A stretch of 64,000 nucleotides of DNA, from positions 1 through 64,000 of the forward strand of contig BEIQ01000006.1 of assembly GCA_002898275.1 (NCBI GenBank), read 5' to 3'. Positions 37,177 through 46,763 of this stretch are shown here, in pieces. Source of the DNA: a bacterium HR40. GTDB taxonomy: Bacteria; Pseudomonadota; Alphaproteobacteria; Geminicoccales; Geminicoccaceae. The translations under genes and the position numbers were made by a program. A model generated the notes under the pieces. The model was given only the letters and a program-made list of their open reading frames with translations. It searched no databases and was not told where the DNA came from. Within the stretch, counting starts at the first letter, position 1; each line of letters starts with the position of its first letter.

Positions 37177-38561
37177 GTGCGCGCGGCCACCGCTTTCACC
37201 CGACGATCCTGCGCGAATACGACATCCGTGGCATCGTCGGCGAGACCTTGTTCGCGCGTGACGCGGAAGCCATCGGTCGGGCCTTCGGCTCGATGGTGGC
37301 GGATGCCGGGGGTCGGCGGATCGTGCTCGGCCGTGACGGCCGACTGAGCTCACCCGAGCTGGCAGAAGCGCTCGGGGAAGGGCTCGTCGCCAGCGGGATC
37401 GAAGTGATGGACATCGGTGTCGGGCCGACCCCGATGATGTATTTCGCCGTCCACTATCTCGGAGCCGATGCCGGGATCCAAGTCACGGGGTCGCACAATC
37501 CGCCGACGCACAACGGCTTCAAGATGATGTTCGGACGCTCTCCGTTTTTTGGCGAGCGTATCCGCGAACTCGGGCTGCGCGCGGCGGCAGGCGACTTCCG
37601 CAGCGCTCAGGGCAAGATGACCCGGGTCGATGTCTTTTCCGCTTACGTCGAGCGTCTGACATCCGACTTCCACGGTACGCGCCCCATCGACGTGGTATGG
37701 GATGCCGGCAACGGGGCAGCCGGCCCCGTCATGGAGGCGCTCGCCGCCCGCATTCCCGGCCGCGCGCTCTGCCTCTTTGCCGAGATCGACGGCCGTTTCC
37801 CCCATCACCATCCCGATCCGACGGTCCTCGACAATCTGGCGGATCTCCGTCGCACGGTCGTCGCGGGAGAGTACGAGATCGGCATCGGGTTCGACGGCGA
37901 CGGCGACCGCATCGGCGTGGTGGACGGCAGGGGACGAGTGGTGTTCGGGGACCAGCTGCTCATGATCCTCGCCGAGGACGTGCTCGCCCGTCGGCCAGGC
38001 TCGACGATCATCGCCGACGTCAAGGCGAGCCAGGAACTCTTCGACCGCATCGCCGCCCTCGGCGGCCGGCCCGTGATGTGGAAGACCGGCCATTCGCTCA
38101 TCAAGGCGAAGATGGCCGAGCTCGGAGCGCCGCTCGCCGGCGAGATGTCCGGCCACATTTTCTACCGCGATGGCTTCTACGGGCACGACGATGCCCTTTA
38201 CGTCGCCGTCCGGCTGCTCGACATCCTCGCCCGCGGCCGCGCGACCCTGGCCGAGATCCGCGATCGGCTGCCGCAGGTCCACAATACCCCCGAGATCCGT
38301 TTCGACTGTCCCGAGGAGCGCAAGTTCCTGGTGGTGGAACGCGTGCGCGCAGCTCTCGAAGCCGAGGGCGCGGAGATGGACACCACCGACGGGGTTCGGG
38401 TGCGGCGAGGCGACGGCTGGTGGCTGTTGCGCGCCTCCAACACCCAGGCGGTGCTGGTGGTGCGCGCCGAATCCCGCACGCCGGAGGGGCTCGAACGCCT
38501 CAAGGAGGAAATCGTCGACCGCCTCGGTCGGGAAGGACTGGCCCCGCCGCCGGGATTCTGA
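37173..38561 (+). CDS. Phosphomannomutase/phosphoglucomutase
   Basis: 462 residues, an alpha-D-phosphohexomutase of the AlgC/ManB type. The phosphoserine loop is VTGSHNP with Ser107, the metal loop is GFDGDGDRIG, the sugar-binding loop is GEMSGH, and the phosphate-binding C-terminal loop is RASNTQAVLVVRAE. It interconverts the 6- and 1-phosphates of mannose and glucose, supplying glucose 1-phosphate to GalU. The start overlaps ugd; the longer frame lies inside ugd. Confidence 0.94.
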   Translation: MSARGHRFHPTILREYDIRGIVGETLFARDAEAIGRAFGSMVADAGGRRIVLGRDGRLSSPELAEALGEGLVASGIEVMDIGVGPTPMMYFAVHYLGADAGIQVTGSHNPPTHNGFKMMFGRSPFFGERIRELGLRAAAGDFRSAQGKMTRVDVFSAYVERLTSDFHGTRPIDVVWDAGNGAAGPVMEALAARIPGRALCLFAEIDGRFPHHHPDPTVLDNLADLRRTVVAGEYEIGIGFDGDGDRIGVVDGRGRVVFGDQLLMILAEDVLARRPGSTIIADVKASQELFDRIAALGGRPVMWKTGHSLIKAKMAELGAPLAGEMSGHIFYRDGFYGHDDALYVAVRLLDILARGRATLAEIRDRLPQVHNTPEIRFDCPEERKFLVVERVRAALEAEGAEMDTTDGVRVRRGDGWWLLRASNTQAVLVVRAESRTPEGLERLKEEIVDRLGREGLAPPPGF

Positions 38562-38681
38562 ACGTTCCGGCGCACGGTCGCGCGCAGCGTTAAGCGAAAA
38601 GAAAGGAATCGGCTCTAGAGTGCCGGCCGCGGGGGCCGCCGCTGGCCCGGGGTCTTGCGGTCGACGGAGCACGAGCGCGCG

Positions 38682-39071
38682 ATGAAGATCGATCCCAATC
38701 TCCCCATCCTGATCGTCGACGATTACCGCACGATGCTGCGAATCATCCGCAATTTGCTACGACAGATCGGCTTCACCAATGTCGACGAGGCGACGGACGG
38801 GGCCTCGGCGCTCACCAAGCTGCGCGAGAAACCTTACGGACTCGTCATTTCCGACTGGAACATGCAACCGATGACGGGTCTCGAACTGCTGCAGGCGGTG
38901 CGGGCGGATCCGAAACTCGCCCATCTGCCTTTCATCATGGTCACCGCCGAAAGCAAGACGGAAAACGTGTTAGCGGCCAAAGAGGCCGGGGTCAGCAACT
39001 ACATCGTCAAACCGTTCAATGCCGATACGCTGCGAGCCAAGATCACGAGCGTACTGACCAAGGCCAGCTGA
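38682..39071 (+). CDS. cheY: Chemotaxis response regulator CheY
   Basis: 129 residues, a stand-alone receiver. The acidic pair is in ILIVDDYRTM, the phosphorylated Asp58 is in VISDWNMQPM, and MVTAESKTENV and VKPFNADTL supply the conserved Thr and Lys. The F-x-N-V-D-E-A block after helix 1 is typical of flagellar CheY. It lies 11 bases before cheZ and 120 bases after the phosphohexomutase gene, so it probably begins a new transcript. Confidence 0.95.
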   Translation: MKIDPNLPILIVDDYRTMLRIIRNLLRQIGFTNVDEATDGASALTKLREKPYGLVISDWNMQPMTGLELLQAVRADPKLAHLPFIMVTAESKTENVLAAKEAGVSNYIVKPFNADTLRAKITSVLTKAS

Positions 39072-39082
39072 GGGAAAGCGCG

Positions 39083-39727
39083 ATGACGAGCGAGATGAGC
39101 GAGCTTGGCGGCCGCGTCGTCGACGCGATCCTGGCCGCCGAACCCCAGGACTCGCCGCGCCGGCCTCTGCTCGAAGAGGCGCGGCGGATCGTGGTCGACC
39201 TGCTCGAGAGCTTCGAGCGGGCGGTGTCGTCGGAACAGCGGCGGCTACGGGCCGAGCTCGACGCGCTTGCCGGCATGATCGCCACGATGAAGCGCGAGGT
39301 CGAGGCGATCCGCCCCGAGGAAATCGAGACCCGCCACATGCCCACGGTCAACGGGGAAATCGGCGCCATCGCCGCGCATCTCGAGACCGCGACCGGCGAT
39401 ATCCTCGATGCTTGCGAGAGTATCGAGCGAACGCTCGAGGGCGTACCGGAGGCCCAGGCGGAGGCCGTTCGCGAGCAGGTCACGCGCATCTACGAGGCTT
39501 GCAATTTCCACGACATTTCCGGCCAGCGCATCCGCAAGATCGTGAAGACGCTCGAGAACGTCGAGGAGCGGATCAGCGCCTTGCTCGCCGTGCTGGGCCA
39601 GCAGCCGCGACGGCAGCGGGGAGAATCGGACCCGGCCGTCGCCGCACTGGCCAACTCCCTGCTCGAAGGCCCGCAGCTTCCCGGCAACGGTCGCAGTCAG
39701 GACGAGATCGACGCGCTCTTCGGTTGA
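39083..39727 (+). CDS. cheZ: Chemotaxis phosphatase CheZ
   Basis: 214 residues, mostly helical, dephosphorylating CheY-P. The family signature NFHDISGQRIRKIVKTL is at about residues 145-160 and includes the catalytic Gln. The C-terminal tail SQDEIDALFG is the CheY-binding peptide, like that at the N-terminus of FliM. The gene follows cheY directly, the usual pairing. Confidence 0.93.
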   Translation: MTSEMSELGGRVVDAILAAEPQDSPRRPLLEEARRIVVDLLESFERAVSSEQRRLRAELDALAGMIATMKREVEAIRPEEIETRHMPTVNGEIGAIAAHLETATGDILDACESIERTLEGVPEAQAEAVREQVTRIYEACNFHDISGQRIRKIVKTLENVEERISALLAVLGQQPRRQRGESDPAVAALANSLLEGPQLPGNGRSQDEIDALFG

Positions 39728-39740
39728 GCCGGAAGAAGCG

Positions 39741-40439
39741 ATGCGAGTGAAGGAGCCGGTGATTTCCCGGGCGCCGGTCCCGCCACATCCCGGACTGTCC
39801 CACGGCACGCCGACAGCAGTCCGTTCGGCCATCGTCCCGCCTCGTCGAACCGAGCGACGGCGGGAGCACGGCGATCGCGGTTGGGGTCTGCAGCTCGCCC
39901 TCCATCTGCTCCTCGCCGGACTGTTCGCCGCTCTGCTGGCGAGGTCGGAGGTGGATCCGGAGCGAGCCCAGCGTGTTCTGCAGGCCCTTGCCGAGCTGCC
40001 GTCGGCGAGCATGGGCGGGGCGGCGTGGGGCCTCGGCGAGCCCGATGCGGCCTGGCCGACGGATCGGGTCGACGATCCGGTCGTCGCCACCGAACCCCTC
40101 ACTGCGAGCGAACGGCAGGCAGGCCTGCTCGCGCGGGTCCGGCTCGCAGGCGAGAGGTTGTTCGCGCCGGACGGGAATGTACGGCGTTGGCGGCTCTTCC
40201 TCCTCGCGCGCTTGGCCCGTCGGAGCCGAGGTGAGGATCTACCTCCGCGTCGGCTCGAGATCCTGGTGCCCACTGCCGAGCTCGCCAATGGCGGAGCAGC
40301 GGCACGGCTGAACGCGCTGCTTGCCGCGCTCGAGCGCCTTGGCGCCCGCCGGGAGGAGCTCGCCGTGGGCCTCGGCCCGCCGGGCGACCGACACTGGACG
40401 TTCCGCCTCTGGCAACGGCTGGAAGAGGTGCGGTCGTGA
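39741..40439 (+). CDS. Single-TM protein of unknown function, MotB-like neighbour
   Basis: 232 residues. A basic N-terminal 45 residues is followed by one hydrophobic helix (GLQLALHLLLAGLFAALLA) and a long, probably periplasmic part rich in Leu, Ala and Arg. Near residue 170 a segment RRLEILVPTAELANGGAA has the rhythm of the start of an OmpA-like domain, but the peptidoglycan-binding residues cannot be identified. It begins 13 bases after cheZ and its stop shares a base with the next ATG. A motility-related role is inferred from position. Confidence 0.75.
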   Translation: MRVKEPVISRAPVPPHPGLSHGTPTAVRSAIVPPRRTERRREHGDRGWGLQLALHLLLAGLFAALLARSEVDPERAQRVLQALAELPSASMGGAAWGLGEPDAAWPTDRVDDPVVATEPLTASERQAGLLARVRLAGERLFAPDGNVRRWRLFLLARLARRSRGEDLPPRRLEILVPTAELANGGAAARLNALLAALERLGARREELAVGLGPPGDRHWTFRLWQRLEEVRS

Positions 40440-41029
40440 TGGGCAACGGTCGGCGGGCGTGGGTCTTGACCTTCACGGATCTGTCCGCCCTCCTCCTCAC
40501 CTTCTTCGTCCTCAGCTGGTCGATGCGGGCGCTCCACCGACCGGCCCCGGCGACGACCGCAGAGGTAGACGGGTCGGTCGCGCAGGCATCGGAGCCAATG
40601 CCGGTCGATGGTCCGTCCTTCGGCTCGCCCTCGGCAGAGCTCGGCGCGCGGCATGCCGCCTATCTCGTGACCTTGTTGGACGAGGAGCTCGCGCGCGCCC
40701 ATCGGCCCTGCGGCCTCAAAGCGAGTGCAGCGGACGGGTTCGTGGAAATCCGCTTCCGCACACTGCCCCCGGCAGATCGCCCGGAATCGCTCTGTGCTCG
40801 AGCCTTCCGCCGGCTCGCTGCCCTGTTGGACCGGCTCGGAAGCCATGCCCAAGAGCTGTCCCTTCTCGAGCTGCCGTTGGTTCGTGCCCCGGCTGTCGCC
40901 GACATTCTCTCCGAGCTCTCGGCCCTGCGTGCGAGGCTGGAGAACCTCCTCGGTTTCGCTCCCGCCCTCGTCACACCGCTCGCGGCGTCGGCCAAGGCGG
41001 AGTCGGTGTTGCGGATCGGACCCCTCTGA
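40439..41029 (+). CDS. MotB-like protein lacking a recognisable OmpA domain
   Basis: 196 residues. The N-terminus WVLTFTDLSALLLTFFVLS matches the MotB plug/transmembrane helix, including the proton-path Asp at residue 14. The remaining 160 residues are not a clear OmpA-like peptidoglycan-binding domain. No motA lies alongside. ATG at 40439 (TGATG junction with the upstream stop) was preferred over GTG at 40436. It could be a stator accessory or a diverged stator B subunit; the next gene overlaps it by one base. Confidence 0.75.
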   Translation: MGNGRRAWVLTFTDLSALLLTFFVLSWSMRALHRPAPATTAEVDGSVAQASEPMPVDGPSFGSPSAELGARHAAYLVTLLDEELARAHRPCGLKASAADGFVEIRFRTLPPADRPESLCARAFRRLAALLDRLGSHAQELSLLELPLVRAPAVADILSELSALRARLENLLGFAPALVTPLAASAKAESVLRIGPL

Positions 41030-44000
41030 TGACGGTCTCGGCCCGCTACCCGTCGTCGCCTCGTCGCCCATCGCCAGGAAGCGTCCCGAGCGTGGAGCCG
41101 TACGGGGAACCGGACGCTTTCGCATCTTGCCTCGGGCGGGCGAATCGCCCCGGCTGCCGCTGGCGGTGGTCGCGATCGGAACTGTTCCTGCTGCTCGCCC
41201 TCGTGGTCTTGCCGCTGGCGACGATCGCGGCCGCCCAGGGCAACCAGGCGCGTAGCGTCGTCCTGCGCGTCGGTGTTCACGCGGGCTTTGAACGCGTGGT
41301 CGTCACCGGTCCAGGTGCTGCGGAACTCGAGCTCGCGACGGAGGCGAGCCTCGTCCGCATCGGCCCCGCTCTCCGGATCGACGATCGCCAGCTGGCAGCC
41401 GCCGGTCGACTACGCCTCGTTCGAGCCTTCCGCCTCGAGGGGCAATCGCTCGTTCTCGAGATCGGCCCAGGTGTCACGGTCAGGCCGCTCCGCCTGCCGC
41501 CCGACCGTCTCGTGCTCGATGTCCTACCGTCTGCTACGACGTCCTCGGCATCCGATGTGCAGGAACCGCCTCGGCGAGCTGCCGGCAGCCAACGAGCGGC
41601 CGTGAAGCCGCCGCACCCCCGCCCCTTGCAGGGGGGCGGCGGCTCCGCTGTCAGTCTCTCCAAGATCGGACCGACCGGCAGCTCCACGCCTGTGGACGTG
41701 GGTGGCGATCCCTTCGCAACCGAGAGCGGAGGGGATCCTTCCCCGGGCGGCAACCCACAGCCTTCGACGGCTCCCGGGGAAAGCCGCACAGGCTTGCCAT
41801 CGTCGCCGGCTCCAGCCGAGATCCCCCAAGGGGTGTCGCAAGTAGCCGTATCGGCGTTGCCCGCGCCGGTGCCGACTCTGCGCTTCGCCTGGCCGGTTCC
41901 GGTCGGGGCTGCGGCCTATGGGCGGAGCGGACGGGTATGGGTCGTCTTCGACGCCGATACCGAAAGAATGCTTCTCGATCGCGCCACCATCGCGCCCTTC
42001 GCCGGCAGCGTTCTGCGCCGGATCCGCACCTATCGGCGGCCCGATGCCGCCGTCCTCGAGATCGAGACGGCCTTTGAGCTCGGGGTGCGCATGCGTCGCG
42101 ACGGGGAGACCTGGATCGCGGAGTTCGTCGACCCGCCCGATGCGCCGCCCGCGCTCGCCATGGACCGCAACCGGGGCGTGCTCCGCCTCGGCGGTGTCCG
42201 GCGGGTCATCGAGCTGCAGGATCCCGTAGTCGGCGATACGCTGTTCGTGGCAACCGCCATCGACCCCGTAGCCGGGGCGCCAGCAGGAATGGAATTCGTC
42301 GATCTCGCCGTCCTGCCGTCTTTCCAGGGGCTTGCCTGGGTCCGCCGGGCACCGGAGCTCGACGCAAAGGTCCAGGACCAGGAGCTGGCCATCCTGCGGC
42401 CCGGGGGGCTCAGACTGGACCGCTTGGCAGGAGAACCACGCGGCAGCGCGACTGCACCGCCCGCGGTGCCGGATGTCGCGACTGCCGACTTGGCCACTCC
42501 GGACGGGCCTCCAGACCCGGCACCGACAGCTGTGGCGACCTCCCTTCCGGAGCGGAAGTCCGACGACCCCAGGGCAGGGGTCGGCATGGCGGAAACCGGC
42601 ATCGGTGCCGGGCCGGCAGAGGCACATGCCCCGTTCGACGAACGGCGATCCGCCGATGCGCGGGGCGGAGACGGACCGTTCGGCGATGACGGGTCTTTCG
42701 AGCTTGCCGAGGCGACGCATGCCCCCGTCCGCGACCAGATGGCAAAACCGGTGTCATCGTGGCCCCTGCCTCCCTGGTCTTCCTCGCTCGGGCTCGTCGA
42801 GCTCGAGGACACCGACGAAGTGACGCGACGGGAGCTCCGGCGCACGATCCGCTCGGAGCTCGCCTCGGCCTCGGTCGAGAGCCGCGGCGGCCTCGCTCTG
42901 GAACTTGCGCGGTTCCAGCTCGCGGAAGGGTTCGCGAGGGAAGCGCTCGCGGCGCTGGGGCTCGTCCCCGAGGGTGCGGCCGACGGGCTTACGGCGCGAC
43001 GGAGAGCGATGATCGCAGCCGCTGCGCTCGCCCTTCTCGACCACCGACAAGAGGCGCGGACATTGCTCGCTGCACCCGAGTTCCGGGAGGATGCAGACGC
43101 CCGGTTGTGGCTCGGCTGGCTCGACGCAGGCGCGGGAGCTTGGGAATCGGCCGCCGGCGCGCTTGAACGCGGCAAACAGCGCTTCGAGTCCTATCCCGCG
43201 CCCCTCCGCTACCGCTTCGCGCTCGCTGCCCTCGCCGCAGCGATCCAGACCGGCGACATCGACCGGAGCTATGTCTGGCTCGACCAGCTGGCTCGGGCGC
43301 CGCTCCCGCGCGCGGAGCGCCAGCGTGTCCGGTTCTTCGAGGCGATGGTGCGCGCCCGGGACGGGGATTTCGCGGAAGCGTCGCGCATCCTCCACGAACT
43401 CGAACTCGCGGCGGAATGGTCCCTCGCGGCTGAAAGCCGTTTCGCCCATCTCGAGCTCGCCCGCGAGTCCGGCGAGCTCCAACCGAGCGAGATCGCAGCC
43501 GCGCTCCGCGACGAACGGCATTTGTGGCGGGGCCATCCATGGGAACCGCGGGTGCTGAAGCGTCTCGGCGAGCTCGAGGCGGAGTCGGGAGCGGCGTCGA
43601 ACGCATTGTCGACCTGGCGGGAAGCCCTCGATCGCTTCCCCGAAAGGCCAGAGCTCGCCGATCTTCCGGAGCAGATGCGTGCCACCTACGTCGCCGCCCT
43701 CGATCCGCGCGTGCCGCCGGATCTTCCGCCCCTCGAGGCGCTCCGAATCCGCCGCGAGTTCGCCGAGCTTCATCCCCCGCCACCGCTCGGAACCGAACTC
43801 ACCCTGGCCACGGCACGCGCGGTCGCGTCCATGGGGTTGCCGGGAGTGGCTCGCAGCCTGCTAACGTCCGAGCCCACCCAACCGGGAATGGCAACCGAAG
43901 TCACCCTGCTCGAAGCGGAGCTCGCCCTCGAACAAGGCGATCCGGCCGCCGCTCTTTCCCTGCTCGACCGCCTGCCCGGTGAGACCGCCACGTCCCCGGC

Positions 44001-44445
44001 GCGGCGGCTTTTGCAGGCGCGCGCCCTGCTCGCCGCTGGCCGGGCCGAAGAAGCTCTCTCCGCGCTGGCCGGCCTCTCCGGCGTTGCGGTGGAACGCATG
44101 CGGGCCGACGCCGCCTGGCGCGCGGCAGAGGATCGAGATCTCCTCGCACTCGTCGACTCGCTCGCCGCGCTCAGCGCCAAGCACGAAGATCCGCTCGACG
44201 ATCTGCGCCTCGCCCGCGCCCTCCTCGTGCTCGCTCGCCACGAGCCGGAACGCCTGCAAGCGTTCGAGTCGCGACTGCCCGCTATCGGCGTGGCCGCGTT
44301 CGACCACCTGCTGGCGCTCGTCTCACCGTTGAAGCTTGCCGGCGATGCCCGAACCGCGGTCACGGCCGTGCGAACTTGGGCAGCCGATACACGAGCTCGC
44401 CTGCCGGCGCTGCGCGCGAGCCCGGCAGCGGCCGGCAACAGCTGA
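41029..44445 (+). CDS. Large TPR-repeat protein with N-terminal membrane segment
   Basis: 1138 residues. A 50-residue basic N-terminus precedes a hydrophobic segment at about 51-69 (ELFLLLALVVLPLATIAAA), then two beta-rich blocks (about 75-165 and 285-400, RFAWPVPVGAAAYGR) separated by a Pro/Gly/Ser-rich linker. After a second disordered linker (about 465-575) comes a long helical region of TPR-like pairs (LELARFQLAEGFAREALAAL, LLEAELALEQGDPAAALSLL) to the end. It is coupled by TGATG to the MotB-like gene and ends the cheYZ cluster. A scaffolding role in motility is inferred. Confidence 0.8.
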   Translation: MTVSARYPSSPRRPSPGSVPSVEPYGEPDAFASCLGRANRPGCRWRWSRSELFLLLALVVLPLATIAAAQGNQARSVVLRVGVHAGFERVVVTGPGAAELELATEASLVRIGPALRIDDRQLAAAGRLRLVRAFRLEGQSLVLEIGPGVTVRPLRLPPDRLVLDVLPSATTSSASDVQEPPRRAAGSQRAAVKPPHPRPLQGGGGSAVSLSKIGPTGSSTPVDVGGDPFATESGGDPSPGGNPQPSTAPGESRTGLPSSPAPAEIPQGVSQVAVSALPAPVPTLRFAWPVPVGAAAYGRSGRVWVVFDADTERMLLDRATIAPFAGSVLRRIRTYRRPDAAVLEIETAFELGVRMRRDGETWIAEFVDPPDAPPALAMDRNRGVLRLGGVRRVIELQDPVVGDTLFVATAIDPVAGAPAGMEFVDLAVLPSFQGLAWVRRAPELDAKVQDQELAILRPGGLRLDRLAGEPRGSATAPPAVPDVATADLATPDGPPDPAPTAVATSLPERKSDDPRAGVGMAETGIGAGPAEAHAPFDERRSADARGGDGPFGDDGSFELAEATHAPVRDQMAKPVSSWPLPPWSSSLGLVELEDTDEVTRRELRRTIRSELASASVESRGGLALELARFQLAEGFAREALAALGLVPEGAADGLTARRRAMIAAAALALLDHRQEARTLLAAPEFREDADARLWLGWLDAGAGAWESAAGALERGKQRFESYPAPLRYRFALAALAAAIQTGDIDRSYVWLDQLARAPLPRAERQRVRFFEAMVRARDGDFAEASRILHELELAAEWSLAAESRFAHLELARESGELQPSEIAAALRDERHLWRGHPWEPRVLKRLGELEAESGAASNALSTWREALDRFPERPELADLPEQMRATYVAALDPRVPPDLPPLEALRIRREFAELHPPPPLGTELTLATARAVASMGLPGVARSLLTSEPTQPGMATEVTLLEAELALEQGDPAAALSLLDRLPGETATSPARRLLQARALLAAGRAEEALSALAGLSGVAVERMRADAAWRAAEDRDLLALVDSLAALSAKHEDPLDDLRLARALLVLARHEPERLQAFESRLPAIGVAAFDHLLALVSPLKLAGDARTAVTAVRTWAADTRARLPALRASPAAAGNS
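41619..41639 (+). repeat. GC-rich palindrome inside the TPR gene linker
   Basis: CCGCCCC and GGGGCGG form a 7-bp stem with loop TTGCAGG, encoding part of PHPRPLQGGGG. This peptide and the surrounding DNA resemble in-frame copies of dispersed GC-rich palindromic repeats seen in many proteobacterial genomes. Only one copy was noticed in the window. Confidence 0.35.
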
Positions 44446-45926
44446 GCCGCTTCACCACGGCGCGCAAAGAGGCAGCCGGTCGCCATCGATGCGTCTCGAG
44501 CCGCGCGCGCCACCGAATCGGCACAGTCGTTCGCATGTCGCAGCGGTGGTTGCCACCGCCGGGGCCGCAGTGTCGATGGCGTTATCCTCGATCGGGAACC
44601 GCCGAGGCGCATGGCGATCCCAGGGCAGGATTCGCCCCTCTCGGCGGCCTCGCTTCGGCACTCTTCGACCTTGCCCGCATGGCTGCCGCGAAATCTCCAA
44701 TCCTGCGCGCTCAGACGGCCGAGATCGGTACTGCCGGCCGCTCGTTATACCTTTTCCGTCCCCCGAGGCCTGGAGTTCTCCGTCACCTGAACCCGAACCG
44801 CCCCGACTTCCCGCCTCGAAGGGCGGAGACAACCAACCGCCGCGAACGCGGCTGTCCACGCGCGTCGATCGCTTCCGAGGGAGACCAGACCTGCGCCCCA
44901 ACCCCCTGGTCGCAGGACGGACGCACCTCCTTTCCGGTCGCCTGCATGGATTGGCCGGAATCGGCAGGTCTCGTTCGTGCCACCTCGGTCTTCCCCACGG
45001 AATCCCTCGGGTCCGCTGGCACCGACCCACGGCGAGCGGGTGCAGTGACGGGCCTGGGAGGGCGGTGCCCAACCTCGTGCGCCAGAGAGAGCGATGGACA
45101 TGGCCCGGCTCGGCTGACGTCGCGACCGGTCGGACGGTCGCGGCCCGGCCTCGGCCTCGACCGCAGGAGCTACCCGATCGTCGTCGCGATGGCGCTTGGG
45201 ACTCACCGGGATCGTCGCTCTGCGCTCGCATCGCCTGCGATCCGGACGACCGGCCGATCGCTTGCACCCGGGTACGCCGCGAGGCGCGCATGCGATCGTC
45301 CCGGTGTAGCCGCTCGCATCCGCCGTTCGCGACCGGGCCTCGGTGCTTTCGGGCGAGGTTTACGTTTTCCCGAAACCCGAGGTCGCGTCCGCTCGAGAGT
45401 GCCTGCAACCGCCGCTCCACCCAGAGAGCGAAGGTGAAGCCGCTCGACGACCATCGGCCGATCGAGACAGCGGAGACGATGACCGGCTGTCGATCCCGGT
45501 CGACGCTCGAGCGCGCCCTTTTGCCCCTGCGATTCGAGCCTGCAAAGGCGAGACGAGCTGACGGAAGGGGAGACGAGCGAGACGGCTTCGATGGCGTCTC
45601 CGCGCGCCGGCATCCCTCGAATGCGCGAGGCCCCTCGCTGCCCGCCGGCACCCGATGGGGCTCGGGCACGCGATCCTTCGCCGACAGATGCGGCCGTTCC
45701 CGATCGGCCGACCGACCGCGGTGGCCGCCACGCGGGCGCCTTGTGGTCGCGCTCGCAAACGACCGGCGGCTCGCGCGCAAAGTCTGCTACCTCGGAAACC
45801 CGACGATGGCGCGCACCGGTCGACCTGCGCCCGATGGTTGCTGGCGCGGCGCGCGGGATTTCGGAATCCATGCCCTCGAGCCTTCGGCCTTTTCTGCGAG
45901 TCGGTGGGGTTCGCGACAGGCGAGGA
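44446..45926. other. 1.48-kb stretch without a supportable gene
   Basis: Between the TPR gene and cheR no reading frame has recognisable domains, a convincing ribosome-binding site or the strong G/C third-position preference of the neighbouring genes. Several long frames on both strands stay open at once, with translations rich in Arg, Ser, Pro and Gly. No tRNA, T-run terminator or tandem repeat was seen. It could be a decayed gene, a long regulatory or RNA-producing region, or foreign sequence. Confidence 0.55.
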
Positions 45927-46763
45927 TCAGCTTCCTCGCCCGCACACCGGTCGATAGAAGACGTGGCCGAGCCCGTCAGGACGGAAGAGGTCGCAAAGGC
46001 CGGTGAGGGTCTCCGTCGCGCCGACGACGAGCCAGCCGTCCGGGAAGATCGCTCCGTGGATTTGCGCCAGCACCCGCTGGCGGGTGGGAGGATCCATATA
46101 GATCAGGACATTGCGCAGGAGGATGAGATCGAAGCAGCCGAAGTGACGTGGGCTGTCGAGCAGATTGTGGCGCTCGCAGCGGATCAACGCAGCGACCATC
46201 GGTTTGACGCGAAAGTCCCGCCCCGCCGGCTCGAAATAGCGCACCAACAGGGCGGAGGGCATACCGCGCTGGACTTCGAAACTCGAATAGACGCCGGCGC
46301 GAATCCGCGCGAGCGGCTCCGAGGCGAAGTCGGTCGCGAGGATTTCCACCCGCTCGACCGCTCGCGACCCCAGCAACTCGAGACAGAGCAAGGCGGTCGA
46401 TATCGCTTCTTGGCCGGTCGATGCCGCCGCGCTCCAGATCCGGACCTTGCGACCCGATACGCGTTCGAACAGCTGCGGCAGGACCACCTTGCGAAGCGCC
46501 TCGAAAACCGGCGGATCGCGGAAGAAGGAGGTTTCGTGCGTCGCCATCGCCTCGGCGACGGCCTGCGCCAACCTGGGGTCGGGGTCACCGGCGAGGGCGC
46601 GCAACAGTGTCGCGACGTCGTTCAGCCCGAACCGCTTCGCGACCGGGGTGAGCCGGGTCTCGAGAAGATAGTCCTTCTCGGGCGAGAGCTCGTAACCGAC
46701 GAGCTCTCGCAGGCGGGAGGCGAGAGGCGTGAGTTCCTTGCGGAGGAGCGAACCCGAGGTCAT
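45927..46763 (-). CDS. cheR: Chemotaxis protein methyltransferase CheR
   Basis: 278 residues, methylating glutamates of chemoreceptors with S-adenosylmethionine. The N-terminal helical domain has GYELSPEKDYLLETRL, then ETSFFRDPPVFEAL, and the SAM site IWSAAASTGQEAIS. LLRNVLIYMDPPTRQRVL and FPDGWLVVGATET complete the family pattern. The ATG at 46763 overlaps the cheB stop by four bases; the longer frame lies inside cheB. Confidence 0.95.
   Translation of the reverse strand: MTSGSLLRKELTPLASRLRELVGYELSPEKDYLLETRLTPVAKRFGLNDVATLLRALAGDPDPRLAQAVAEAMATHETSFFRDPPVFEALRKVVLPQLFERVSGRKVRIWSAAASTGQEAISTALLCLELLGSRAVERVEILATDFASEPLARIRAGVYSSFEVQRGMPSALLVRYFEPAGRDFRVKPMVAALIRCERHNLLDSPRHFGCFDLILLRNVLIYMDPPTRQRVLAQIHGAIFPDGWLVVGATETLTGLCDLFRPDGLGHVFYRPVCGRGS

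Noticed and set aside
38562-38681. Possible sigma-54 or sigma-28 promoter ahead of cheY
   Set aside because: The best sigma-54-like match has an 11-base instead of 10-base GG-GC spacing, and no good sigma-28 match exists.
44336-46006. 556-codon plus-strand frame (and 44452-45780 minus) in the gene-free region
   Set aside because: No family resemblance, no ribosome-binding site, and third codon positions not biased to G/C as in the neighbours. It is kept only as part of the gene-free region observation.
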